From NCBI RefSeq assembly GCF_001243895.1, contig NZ_LN851186.1:553401-586351 (forward strand): a stretch of DNA of 32,951 nucleotides. The letters are read 5' to 3'. Made by a program: the position numbers and the translations under genes. The notes below the pieces were generated by a model, which made no database searches, was not told the DNA's origin, and saw only the letters and a program-made list of their open reading frames with translations. Below, in pieces: positions 24,616-32,341 of the stretch. The DNA comes from Bacillus testis (GTDB lineage Bacteria; Bacillota; Bacilli; Bacillales; DSM-1321). The number at the start of each line of letters is the position of its first letter. Position 1 is the stretch's first letter.

Positions 24616-24650
24616 AAGCTCCGTTCTGTTGTCAGAACGGGGCTTTTTAT
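24616..24650 (+). terminator. Riboswitch-controlled terminator before pbuG
   Basis: The 13-bp stem AAGCTCCGTTCTG (24616–24628) / CAGAACGGGGCTT (24633–24645), with one G-T pair and a 4-base loop, runs into TTTTTAT. Its position between aptamer and start codon identifies it as the expression platform. Confidence 0.9.
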
Positions 24651-24710
24651 ATGGGGATTTGGGAAAACTCATAAGGTATTACCACTACGAATAACGGAGG
24701 GAAAACAAGA

Positions 24711-26042
24711 ATGAAGAAGTATTTTCAGTTTGAACAGCTGGGGACGACCTATGGCCGCGAAGTCGTCGGTGGGATTACGACATTCCTTGCAATGGCTTAT
24801 ATTCTCGTTGTTAACCCGCTGACATTGACATTGCAAAGCATCCCGAATCTTCCGGCTCATTTGCGGATGGACAGCGGAGCGGTTTTCGTCGCAACCGCAT
24901 TGGCTGCTGCAGCGGGAAGTATTTTAATGGGGATTATTGCCCGCTATCCGATTGCGCTTGCACCGGGTATGGGATTGAATGCATTCTTTGCTTATACCGT
25001 TGTATTGACATACGGTATTCCTTGGCAAACAGCACTTACAGGTGTCTTGATTTCCGGTATTATTTTTGTTCTTTTATCTTTATCAGGCATCCGTGAAAAA
25101 ATCATCAACGCGATTCCGCTGGAACTGAAACATGCGGTTGGTGCGGGGATCGGTATATTCATCGCTTTCATTGGTTTCCAGAATGCAGGCATTATCGTAA
25201 ATGACGATGCGGTGCTTGTTGGTCTTGGCGATTTGACAAAAGGCAGCACATTGCTTGCTATTTTCGGTTTGGTTATCTCTGTTATTTTGATGACAAGGGG
25301 ATTTAAAGCGGCCATCTTTATCGGGATGATCATTACATCTATTGTCGGTATGATTTTTGGCCTGATCGAAGTGCCTAAGCAAATTGTTGGTGCAGTGCCT
25401 AGTCTGGAGCCAACCTTTGGAGCGGCTTTCGAAGCATTCAAGAGCCCTGGCGATTTATTCAGCGGTCAAATTCTGATTGTTATTTTGACATTCTTATTCG
25501 TTGCCTTCTTTGATACGGCGGGCACATTGGTGGCAGTGGCGCAGCAAGCTGGCCTAATGAAAGGCAATGAGCTTCCTCGTGTAGGAAAAGGATTACTGGC
25601 TGACTCCCTTGCGATTGTAGTTGGTGCTATTTTCGGTACTTCAACCACTACATCTTTCGTTGAATCGACTGCGGGTGTAGCGGCAGGAGCGCGTTCCGGT
25701 TTTGCGGCGATCGTTACAGGTTTATTATTCATCCTGTCGATTTTCTTCTTCCCGGTACTATCCGTCGTGACATCAGCGGTGACAGCTCCAGCTCTGATTA
25801 TCGTCGGTGTATTGATGCTTTCTTCTATTAAATATATTGAATGGGATAAGTTCGAAATTGCTGTGCCTGCCTTCCTGACTGTGACGACAATGGCATTGAC
25901 TTATAGTATTGCCACAGGTATTGCAATGGGATTTGTCTTCTATCCGATTACTATGATTGTAGCGGGAAAAGGGAAAAAAGTTCATCCGATCATGTATGGT
26001 TTGTTTGTGATTTTCCTTTGCTATTTCATCTTCTTAAAATAA
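24711..26042 (+). CDS. pbuG: Hypoxanthine/guanine permease, AzgA/NCS2 type
   Basis: 443 residues with about 12–13 membrane segments; ATG 24711 has GGAGGG at about 24697. Family marks include the N-terminal GREVVGGITTFLAMAYILVVNP, IALAPGMGLNAFFAY, FFDTAGTLVAVAQQAGLM and GTSTTTSFVESTAGVAAGARSG. PbuG imports hypoxanthine and guanine for purine salvage. It is predicted to be repressed by PurR and by a guanine riboswitch, which fits a salvage importer. In B. subtilis the gene follows guaA; here the two are split by about 10 kb. Confidence 0.95.
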   Translation: MKKYFQFEQLGTTYGREVVGGITTFLAMAYILVVNPLTLTLQSIPNLPAHLRMDSGAVFVATALAAAAGSILMGIIARYPIALAPGMGLNAFFAYTVVLTYGIPWQTALTGVLISGIIFVLLSLSGIREKIINAIPLELKHAVGAGIGIFIAFIGFQNAGIIVNDDAVLVGLGDLTKGSTLLAIFGLVISVILMTRGFKAAIFIGMIITSIVGMIFGLIEVPKQIVGAVPSLEPTFGAAFEAFKSPGDLFSGQILIVILTFLFVAFFDTAGTLVAVAQQAGLMKGNELPRVGKGLLADSLAIVVGAIFGTSTTTSFVESTAGVAAGARSGFAAIVTGLLFILSIFFFPVLSVVTSAVTAPALIIVGVLMLSSIKYIEWDKFEIAVPAFLTVTTMALTYSIATGIAMGFVFYPITMIVAGKGKKVHPIMYGLFVIFLCYFIFLK

Positions 26043-26081
26043 ATGGCTAGAGGCTGGGACAAAACCCTCCTCTAAAATGAA

Positions 26082-26131
26082 AAAGCCGGTGAAATTTTAC
26101 AACGAGTAAAATTTCACCGGCTTTGATTTTT
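26082..26131 (+). terminator. Strong hairpin at the left end of the IS remnant; probable pbuG terminator
   Basis: The perfect 19-bp stem AAAGCCGGTGAAATTTTAC / GTAAAATTTCACCGGCTTT, with a 5-base loop and a following ATTTTTTT, lies 40 bp after the pbuG stop. It lies inside the IS end, so pbuG appears to use a terminator brought by the element. Confidence 0.85.
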
Positions 26132-26204
26132 TTCAAAATAAAATAAGGACATTCTCTGTCAAAATTAAGTTACCACACCAAATCAAACAGAAAGAAGTGT
26201 CCTT

Positions 26205-26467
26205 ATGTTTAAAGATTGTTTGGAAGAAATCCATCGAGAAGTATCATCAGGGATTAATCGAAAAATCAAACCATCTATATAAAGAGCTGCTTAAAAATGA
26301 AATCATGCCTCAAATTGTACAGGAAAGTGAAGAAGAGTTAACGGTGGTTCTTGAAGGCTAATTTGCATTTCAATCGATTTTCAGTTCGAGGAAAATCGAA
26401 AGTTGAAAATGAAATGGATCTTGCGTTAATGGCCGTGAATTTACGGAAATACATGGCCAACCATTAA
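26205..26467 (+). pseudogene. IS1182-type transposase remnant
   Basis: The first scrap starts at ATG 26205 and soon loses frame; reading from about 26220 gives WKKSIEKYHQGLIEKSNHLY and ELLKNEIMPQIVQESEEELT, an internal helical region of the family. The second, 26348–26467, gives the conserved C-terminus FLKANLHFNRFSVRGKSKVE and NEMDLALMAVNLRKY, then a stop. The DDE catalytic parts between and before them are gone, so it cannot transpose by itself. Confidence 0.8.
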
Positions 26468-26485
26468 GTATGAATAGAAAAATAG

Positions 26486-26523
26486 AAAAAAGTGAAATTG
26501 AACGCACTCAATTTCACTTTTTT
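26486..26523. terminator. Hairpin at the right end of the IS remnant
   Basis: The perfect 15-bp stem AAAAAAGTGAAATTG / CAATTTCACTTTTTT has an 8-base loop. A-rich and T-rich flanks make it a possible bidirectional terminator. Confidence 0.75.
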
Positions 26524-26665
26524 CATTATCTGAAGCTAGTTATGTCCCAGCCTCTTTTTATACATTTAAAAGACACAAAGGTGACGAGGTTCTCTAGTGT
26601 AAAACAGTAAAAATCGGGAACAGGGACCTTATAAGAGTGCATATTCCAGCGGGAGGGAAGAGTGT

Positions 26666-27073
26666 ATGAAGAAAAAAGACATCTGGCAATTGGTACTGCC
26701 GTTCATAACGGCAATCGGGGCAATAACAGCCGGTTTCGGATTAGTGAGCGATCCTACCGGCAGCAGTGTGGGGCTACCATTATCTTTACTAGACGGCACG
26801 GTCTTTTCATCCTACCTAATCCCAGGCTTATGTCTATTGGGCATCATTGGTTTTGGCCATCTGTTTGTATGTTTCGTCATGTGGAAACGAGGCAGCCGGG
26901 CGTGGTTTTATTTAGGAAGTGTAGGGATTGTCCTGATGGGATGGATCATCATTCAAGTGCTTTTGATCGGATATTGTTCACCATTGCAGCCGATTTTTTT
27001 AGCGGTGGGATTGATTGAGCTGATTGGTGCATTGCTGTGGAAAAAGAGATGCCTAAATAAAGTGAAGCTTTAA
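26666..27073 (+). CDS. Small four-helix membrane protein of unknown family
   Basis: 135 residues with four membrane segments (about 8–26, 49–70, 78–100 and 108–124) and a basic C-terminus. ATG 26666 follows a GGGAGGGAAG site. It stands alone after the IS remnant and is followed by a hairpin. I do not recognise the family and see no binding motif; the ribosome site and hydrophobic pattern support a real gene. Confidence 0.65.
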   Translation: MKKKDIWQLVLPFITAIGAITAGFGLVSDPTGSSVGLPLSLLDGTVFSSYLIPGLCLLGIIGFGHLFVCFVMWKRGSRAWFYLGSVGIVLMGWIIIQVLLIGYCSPLQPIFLAVGLIELIGALLWKKRCLNKVKL

Positions 27074-27107
27074 TCGGTGGGGGTTGTTATTCACACCCCA
27101 CCGATTA
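27071..27107 (+). terminator. Hairpin after the small membrane protein gene
   Basis: The 12-bp stem TAATCGGTGGGG / CCCCACCGATTA lies at the stop codon and has a 13-base loop. The following T tract is poor (TTAGTTG), so termination may be weak. Confidence 0.6.
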
Positions 27108-27218
27108 TTAGTTGAACCAATCGGATTCATACTGGCGCTTGATCTCCTACTTACACTTTTTGGTCTTCACTCCCGTGTTGATTATAAGGCCTGATTAATT
27201 TGGCAACATATGAAGGGG

Positions 27219-27485
27219 CTAAAGAACCACAACTCTCAAAGAAGCAAAAGCAATATTTCTCTTCCACCTATAAGCTGATTGTTCAATTCGCTTGATGCCA
27301 ATAAGATCCACATCAAAACCGTTTTCTCTAAAAATTTGTCGAGGAAGCTTGCCAGCCATATACTCGTCTATAAATTTATTTTTAAAGGCATCTGTATAGG
27401 TAATGGCTCGCTCACTTACGCGTTGTACATTTGGGTTCTTTTGAAGTAATTTTATCTCTTTAGATGAAAATGTTATCTTACTCAT
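27219..27485 (-). pseudogene. Truncated IS3-type orfA (helix-turn-helix transposase subunit)
   Basis: 88 codons from ATG 27485 with AGGAGAA before it. Residues 1–73 carry the orfA-type HTH region: KITFSSKEIKLLQKNPNVQR, AITYTDAFKNKFIDEYMAGK, PRQIFRENGFDVDLIGIKRI and YRWKR. After YRWKR the frame runs into unrelated sequence (NIAFASLRVVVL) and stops; the remaining orfA, orfB and right end are absent. It is therefore a dead 5' fragment of an IS3-family element. Whether the hairpin at 27538–27579 belongs to the element's left end is open. Confidence 0.72.
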
Positions 27486-27529
27486 GTTCTCCTCTTATCC
27501 TTCTTACCTCATATCCTGAATTCGGTATA

Positions 27530-27579
27530 TAAAAAAACCTGTAGATAGAACACTCTTTTTCAAGTGTCCTAACTACAGG
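27530..27579 (-). terminator. Minus-strand terminator-like hairpin, downstream of the histidine phosphatase gene
   Basis: Read on the minus strand, CCTGTAG and GGACACT pair with AGTGTTC and CTACAGG and run into seven T. It lies 30 bp after the phosphatase stop, so it can end that transcript. The TGTAGTTAGGACACTTGAAA end on the same strand also looks like an insertion-sequence terminus leading into the orfA fragment, so the terminator may have come with the element. Confidence 0.7.
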
Positions 27580-27609
27580 TACCAGTTTAGCATCGGGCTT
27601 TCTTTTTCT

Positions 27610-28191
27610 TCATTCTGTATCCAAATGGGCCGCACAGTTGAATAGACTGCAATCCCATTTACCGTCATCGAGATGGATCATGCTGATAGATGTATTCAGC
27701 ATGGGGACATTCATATCCATGTGAGGGATAAGCCTTTTAAGCAGGTGTTTAATGAATGCACCGTGGGTTACTACCAGGATATTTTGTCCTTGATGGGCCT
27801 TCACGATATCATCCATTGCTGCTATGCCGCGGGCGGCTACTTGGTCCGCAGGCTCCATACCGAGGTCCATCGTCCGCCAATCCGGCCCCCATTTGCTGAT
27901 CCGTTCAGATTCGATGGTCCCCTCTATTAGTCCGCCGCTGGCTTCGCGAAGTCGGGAATCATAATGAATCTCAAGAGGGGGCAGTTTGGCGGCAATCAAT
28001 TCCGCTGTTTGTTTTGCCCGCAGCAGGTCAGAGCTGTACAGCACATCCCAGGATTCTTCGCTTAATCGTTCGGCCAATTTTTTTCCTTGGGCCATGCCTG
28101 CTTCATCAAGAGGGATATTCGAGCTTCCCTGTGCCCGCTTTTCGGTATTCCATGCCGTATTTCCGTGCCGAATGAGCGCAATCTTAGTCAT
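27610..28191 (-). CDS. Histidine phosphatase family protein (phosphoglycerate mutase-like)
   Basis: 193 residues from ATG 28191 with AAGGAAG upstream; a GTG nine bases earlier is possible. The catalytic RHG is at residues 8–10 (IALIRHGNTAWN), the acid in LREASGGLIEG, and the second His in ILVVTHGAFIKHLL. This group acts on small phosphate esters through a phospho-His; the exact substrate is not evident (phosphoglycerate mutase activity is not assured, since many Bacillus members are general phosphatases). It is a single gene on the minus strand, divergent from the fatty acid operon, followed by a terminator-like hairpin. Confidence 0.88.
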   Translation of the reverse strand: MTKIALIRHGNTAWNTEKRAQGSSNIPLDEAGMAQGKKLAERLSEESWDVLYSSDLLRAKQTAELIAAKLPPLEIHYDSRLREASGGLIEGTIESERISKWGPDWRTMDLGMEPADQVAARGIAAMDDIVKAHQGQNILVVTHGAFIKHLLKRLIPHMDMNVPMLNTSISMIHLDDGKWDCSLFNCAAHLDTE

Positions 28192-28288
28192 GGATTCCAC
28201 TTCCTTCTGTATAAAAAATCACAACAAAATTTTCCAAAAGATTGTTTGTAAGCTAAAAGTGTATCATGTAAAATGGAATAAATAAAAT

Positions 28289-28322
28289 AATTTGACTATT
28301 CAATAAATGAGAGAAATGTAAT
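28289..28322 (+). promoter_or_regulatory. Candidate promoter and FadR-like operator of the fatty acid operon
   Basis: TTGACT at 28292–28297 could be a -35, with TGTAAT at 28317–28322 as a -10 at a long spacing (19 bp). The stretch 28289–28306 contains GACTATTCA, which fits the centre of the Bacillus FadR operator (TGAATGANTANTCATTCA), but the outer arms match poorly (10 of 16 defined positions overall). Regulation by a FadR-type repressor is thus possible, not shown. Confidence 0.35.
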
Positions 28323-28360
28323 CGTTTTCTTTGATTTGAATATATATGGAGGCTACTTTG

Positions 28361-29506
28361 ATGAAACATCCATACCTGAATGAAGACCATCTTCTTTTTC
28401 GAAAGGCACTACGGAAATTCCTCGATAAAGAGGCCTATCCATTTTACGGACAATGGGAGGAAGACCGCCGGATCCCCCGAAGCTTTTGGCTGAAGATGGG
28501 GGAGCAGGGTTTTCTTTGTCCGGATTTGCCGGAAAAATACGGGGGAAGCGCGGTTGACTGGGGATTTTCCGTTATTATTAATGAAGAGCTGGAGAGAGTG
28601 GGCTCTGGTACAGTAGGCATTGGCCTGCATAATGATATTGTGGTGCCTTACATCCATGCATTTGGCACAGAAGAACAAAAGGAAAGATGGCTGCCGAAAT
28701 GCACTAGCGGAGAAACGATTACAGCTATCGCCATGACCGAACCGGGAGCTGGATCAGACCTTGCCGGCATTTCAACCACTGCCGTCCTCCAAGATGGCCA
28801 TTATGTGATCAATGGACAGAAAACGTTCATAACGAATGGCATTCAATCTGATTTAATCGTGGTTGCCTGTAAGACGGATCCGCAGGCTGTCCCTGCCCAC
28901 AAGGGAATCAGCTTGCTGGTGGTCGAGAGAGATGCGCCAGGTTTTAGCCGCGGAAGGCAACTGCATAAAGTGGGGCTGCATTGCCAGGATACGGCGGAAC
29001 TGATTTTTGAAGATTGCAAAGTGCCAAAGGAGAATTTGCTTGGCGAAGAAGGCAAAGGCTTTCTGTATATGATGGATAAGCTGCAACAAGAGCGCCTGCT
29101 GGTGGCGATTGCCGCCCAGGTCTCGGCCGAAGAGATGCTGGCCATGACGGTGGCGTATACGAAGGAGCGTATGGCATTCGGCCGGCAGATCAGTTCCTTT
29201 CAAGCTTTGCAATTCAAGCTAGCTGAGATGGCGACGGAAATCGAAATGGGCAGGACGTTCCTTGATGCGCTGATTGCTGATCATATAGCAGGCGAAGATA
29301 TAGTAACGAAGGTATCCATGGCTAAATGGAAGCTGACCGATATGGCTAAAAAAGTGGCAATGGAATGCATGCAGCTGCACGGCGGATACGGCTATATGGA
29401 AGAGTATGAGATTGCGAGAAGGTTCCGTGATATACCGGTCTCCAGCATATATGCGGGGACGAACGAAATCATGAAAAAGATCATAGCAAAAAATATGGGA
29501 TTATAG
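28361..29506 (+). CDS. Acyl-CoA dehydrogenase, long-chain/isovaleryl type catalytic layout
   Basis: 381 residues from ATG 28361, eight bases after GGAGG at 28348–28352; the ATG at 28346 overlaps that site. FAD-dependent alpha,beta-oxidation of an acyl-CoA. The FAD/substrate signatures are AMTEPGAGSDLAG (124–136) and GQKTFITNG; the C-terminal helical domain has MQLHGGYGYMEEYEIAR. The usual catalytic Glu of short/medium-chain enzymes (YEGT) is Ala365 here (IYAGTNEIM). The candidate base is instead Glu244 in LQQERLL, the position used by long-chain and isovaleryl-CoA dehydrogenases. First gene of a four-gene operon; the thiolase follows after 20 bp. Confidence 0.92.
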   Translation: MKHPYLNEDHLLFRKALRKFLDKEAYPFYGQWEEDRRIPRSFWLKMGEQGFLCPDLPEKYGGSAVDWGFSVIINEELERVGSGTVGIGLHNDIVVPYIHAFGTEEQKERWLPKCTSGETITAIAMTEPGAGSDLAGISTTAVLQDGHYVINGQKTFITNGIQSDLIVVACKTDPQAVPAHKGISLLVVERDAPGFSRGRQLHKVGLHCQDTAELIFEDCKVPKENLLGEEGKGFLYMMDKLQQERLLVAIAAQVSAEEMLAMTVAYTKERMAFGRQISSFQALQFKLAEMATEIEMGRTFLDALIADHIAGEDIVTKVSMAKWKLTDMAKKVAMECMQLHGGYGYMEEYEIARRFRDIPVSSIYAGTNEIMKKIIAKNMGL

Positions 29507-29526
29507 CAGGTGGGAAGGTGAAGAAA

Positions 29527-30678
29527 ATGAGAGAAGCAGTGATAGTGGAAGGGGTCAGAACGCCCGTAGGGAAAAGGAATGGCGCGTTGAATGGCATCAG
29601 GCCAGATGATTTGGCTGCCATGGCAATCGAAGAACTGCTGAAAAGAGCGAAAGTGGATGGAAGTATAGTTGAAGATGTCATATTGGGCTGTGTTTCACAG
29701 GTGGGGGAACAAGCCGGGAATATTGCCAGAGCAGCTGCATTGATCGCTGGCTTGCCGATTGATGTGCCGGGAACGACAATCGACCGGCAATGTGGTTCCA
29801 GCCAGCAGGCGGTGCATTTTGCCGCTCAGGCTATCTTATCCGGCGATATGGACGTCGTCATTGCAGGCGGGGTGGAAAATATGTCCCGCGTACCGATGGG
29901 TTCTAATTATCAAGGAGTCTCTCCAAGTGACAGGCTAAAAGGAAAATACGAAATCATTAACCAAGGCTTATCGGCAGAACGGATTGCGGAGAAATACGGA
30001 ATCTCCCGGGCAGAAATGGATGAATTCGCGTTATGGAGCCATCAAAAAGCAATTAAGGCTATGGAGCAAGGTTATTTTGAGAAGGAAATTATGAGTGTGG
30101 AAGTCCAGGGAGAATCCGACCATCCGCTTTTGGCCGCTTCAGATGGCGGCCCGCGGAAAGAAACGTCATTGGCGGCATTGAGTCAACTAAAGCCAGCTTT
30201 TAAGGAAAACGGCCTCATCACTGCAGGGAACTCCAGCCAAATCAGCGACGGTGCCGGCGTTTTATTGATCATGGACAAGAGTAAGGCGGAGGAACTGGGC
30301 TTAAAGCCGAAATTCTTGATCCATACGAGAGTAGTCGTAGGTTCCGATCCTACGCTGATGTTGACAGGCCCAATTCCGGCGACAGCTAAAGCGTTGGAGA
30401 AATCGGGGCTTTCCATCGGGGATATTGATGTGTTTGAGGTAAATGAAGCTTTTGCTTCTGTACCGATCGCTTGGTTGAAGGAAACAGGGGCTGACCCGGA
30501 TAAACTCAATCCATGCGGAGGGGCAATTGCGCTTGGGCATCCTTTGGGTGCAAGCGGGGCAAGGCTGATGATCACCATGATGAATGAACTCGAAAGAAGC
30601 GGAGGGCGTTATGGCCTGCAGACAATGTGCGAAGGAAATGGGATGGCGAATGCCACTATAATCGAGCGCATTCTGTAA
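29527..30678 (+). CDS. Acetyl-CoA acyltransferase (thiolase)
   Basis: 383 residues from ATG 29527, with GAAGGTG at 29513–29519; GTG 29518 is an alternative. Thiolases cleave 3-ketoacyl-CoA with CoA, or condense two acetyl-CoA. The nucleophile is Cys89 (DRQCGSSQQA), the His is His338 (GGAIALGHPLGASGAR) and the second active Cys is Cys368 (CEGNGMANATI). The last motif differs slightly from the common CxGxGxG, with Ala after Met. With the dehydrogenase before it and ligases after it, a role in fatty acid degradation (a beta-oxidation end step) is likely. No hydratase or hydroxyacyl-CoA dehydrogenase is in the window. Confidence 0.93.
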   Translation: MREAVIVEGVRTPVGKRNGALNGIRPDDLAAMAIEELLKRAKVDGSIVEDVILGCVSQVGEQAGNIARAAALIAGLPIDVPGTTIDRQCGSSQQAVHFAAQAILSGDMDVVIAGGVENMSRVPMGSNYQGVSPSDRLKGKYEIINQGLSAERIAEKYGISRAEMDEFALWSHQKAIKAMEQGYFEKEIMSVEVQGESDHPLLAASDGGPRKETSLAALSQLKPAFKENGLITAGNSSQISDGAGVLLIMDKSKAEELGLKPKFLIHTRVVVGSDPTLMLTGPIPATAKALEKSGLSIGDIDVFEVNEAFASVPIAWLKETGADPDKLNPCGGAIALGHPLGASGARLMITMMNELERSGGRYGLQTMCEGNGMANATIIERIL

Positions 30679-30717
30679 CAGGTCGGCGAATGCAGCGGAA
30701 AAAAGGGGGATTAGAAG

Positions 30718-32292
30718 ATGAGTATGACCATCGGGAGAATATTTGATTTGACAGTCCGGAAGTATCCTGATCAGGAAGCGTTGAAAGATATCAGGAGCAA
30801 ACATTCTTATACGTATTTGGAATGGGATGGACATATAACCGCACTTGCCAATGCACTTAAGAAGGAAGGGGTCGGTAAAGGGGACCGGGTATCGGTCTTT
30901 TTGTACAATCGCGAAGAAATAGCGAGTGTGTATTTTGCCTGTGCTAAAATCGGTGCGGTCTTCAATCCGATTAATTTTCGCCTGATGGCGGAAGAACTTG
31001 CGTATATATTGGAGGATGCTGCCCCTAAGGTCCTTCTTTTTGAACAGGCGCTTGAACCTGTTGTTTCTTCTATCGAGCAGCGCTTTGGCCATATATCGTT
31101 TTGGAACTGCGATGAAACGGCCATCTCCTATGCCGCATCCTATTGGGATCATATCCGCATGAAGGATCTTTCTCCGTTGGCTGATACAGTCGAGGAAACG
31201 GATGATTACGCGATTATGTATACCAGCGGGACGACAGGCAGGCCGAAGGGGGTCGTTCACCGCCACCGGGAAATGGCAGAGCAGAGCATGCTTGTCATAC
31301 AGGCGATGGATCTGAAGGATAAGGACAGGGGTTTGACGATTGCCCCCATGTTCCATTGTGCCGAGCTTCATTGTGCATTCCTGCCGCGGGTCCATGTTGG
31401 TGCCTTGACGGTGATTATGCACCAGTTCAATCCCAAGCTTGTGCTTGAGCAAATAGAAAAGGAGCGCATCACTAAACTATTTGCTGCACCAACGATGTGG
31501 AATATGCTTTTGCAAGAGGATTTTAAGCGATATGATCTCGGTTCGCTGGATACTGGCTTATACGGTGCTGCCCCGATGGCTCCGGTTCTCGTCCAAGCTT
31601 GCCGCGAGCATTTTCATGTCAAGCTTGTCCAGGCTTACGGTATGACGGAAATGGGGCCGGCTATCACATTCCTAGCTGAAGAAGACCAACTTAGAAAGTC
31701 GGGCTCTGCCGGAAAAGCGCTCATCAATCATGAAATTAGGATCGTGCAGCCGAACGAAGACGGACCATCCGATCCGGAGGCGGTTGTTTCGCCTGGTGCG
31801 ACGGGGGAGATTATCGTACAAGGCCCCTGCGTGATGAAAGGATATTTCAACAAACAGGAAGCGACAGAAAAGGCTTTATACAGGGATTGGTACCATACAG
31901 GCGATATCGGTTTTCTTGACGATGAAGGCTATCTATGGGTGAAGGACCGTGTGGACGATATGATTATCAGCGGCGGTGAAAATGTATACCCTCGGGAAGT
32001 GGAAGATGTCTTGTACGAACATCCCGGCGTATTGGATGTAGCTGTGCTTGGCCAGCCCGATGATACATGGGGAGAAAGGGTCGTAGCTTTTGTTGTGCTG
32101 AAGGATCATTCTCTTACAGAGGATGACTTGGAAACATTCTGCCGCCAAAGCGATAAGTTGGCTAATTATAAGCGGCCGAGAAAGTATGTGTTCGGAGACA
32201 CTCTGCCGCGGAATGCCAGCGGTAAAATACAGAAATTCCTGTTGCGAACACAATTGGAACAGGTCATCGAAGATCGTCATCTTTCCTCATGA
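30718..32292 (+). CDS. Acyl-CoA synthetase (AMP-forming ligase)
   Basis: 524 residues; ATG 30718 with AAGGGGG at about 30702. It activates a fatty or other carboxylic acid to its CoA thioester through an acyl-adenylate. Visible motifs: the P-loop YTSGTTGRPKG (168–178), QAYGMTEMGP, YHTGDIGFLDDEGYLWVKDR, the hinge region MIISGGENVYP and the C-terminal NASGKIQK with the catalytic Lys. Substrate chain length cannot be read from the sequence; the dehydrogenase/thiolase neighbours favour a fatty acid. It lies 39 bp after the thiolase and is followed by a second ligase. Confidence 0.93.
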   Translation: MSMTIGRIFDLTVRKYPDQEALKDIRSKHSYTYLEWDGHITALANALKKEGVGKGDRVSVFLYNREEIASVYFACAKIGAVFNPINFRLMAEELAYILEDAAPKVLLFEQALEPVVSSIEQRFGHISFWNCDETAISYAASYWDHIRMKDLSPLADTVEETDDYAIMYTSGTTGRPKGVVHRHREMAEQSMLVIQAMDLKDKDRGLTIAPMFHCAELHCAFLPRVHVGALTVIMHQFNPKLVLEQIEKERITKLFAAPTMWNMLLQEDFKRYDLGSLDTGLYGAAPMAPVLVQACREHFHVKLVQAYGMTEMGPAITFLAEEDQLRKSGSAGKALINHEIRIVQPNEDGPSDPEAVVSPGATGEIIVQGPCVMKGYFNKQEATEKALYRDWYHTGDIGFLDDEGYLWVKDRVDDMIISGGENVYPREVEDVLYEHPGVLDVAVLGQPDDTWGERVVAFVVLKDHSLTEDDLETFCRQSDKLANYKRPRKYVFGDTLPRNASGKIQKFLLRTQLEQVIEDRHLSS

Positions 32293-32341
32293 ATGAGGGC
32301 GTAAGAAATTGGTTTCCCATTAGGAAAGGGGTAAGGAATAT

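Larger units (their letters stand above)
26049..26555. mobile_element. IS1182-family insertion sequence remnant with both ends
   Basis: The terminal inverted repeats are AGAGGCTGGGACAAAAC at the left end (26049) and GTTATGTCCCAGCCTCT at the right end (26539–26555). At 507 bp it is far shorter than an intact element of this family (about 1.7–1.9 kb). Inside are two transposase scraps in different frames. Each end carries a strong hairpin just inside the repeat. No target duplication could be confirmed. Confidence 0.82.

Noticed and set aside
30301..31452. 383-codon minus-strand frame opposite the thiolase/ligase junction
   Set aside because: It crosses two genes with intact catalytic motifs on the plus strand; composition (Arg/His/Ile rich) fits an antisense artefact.
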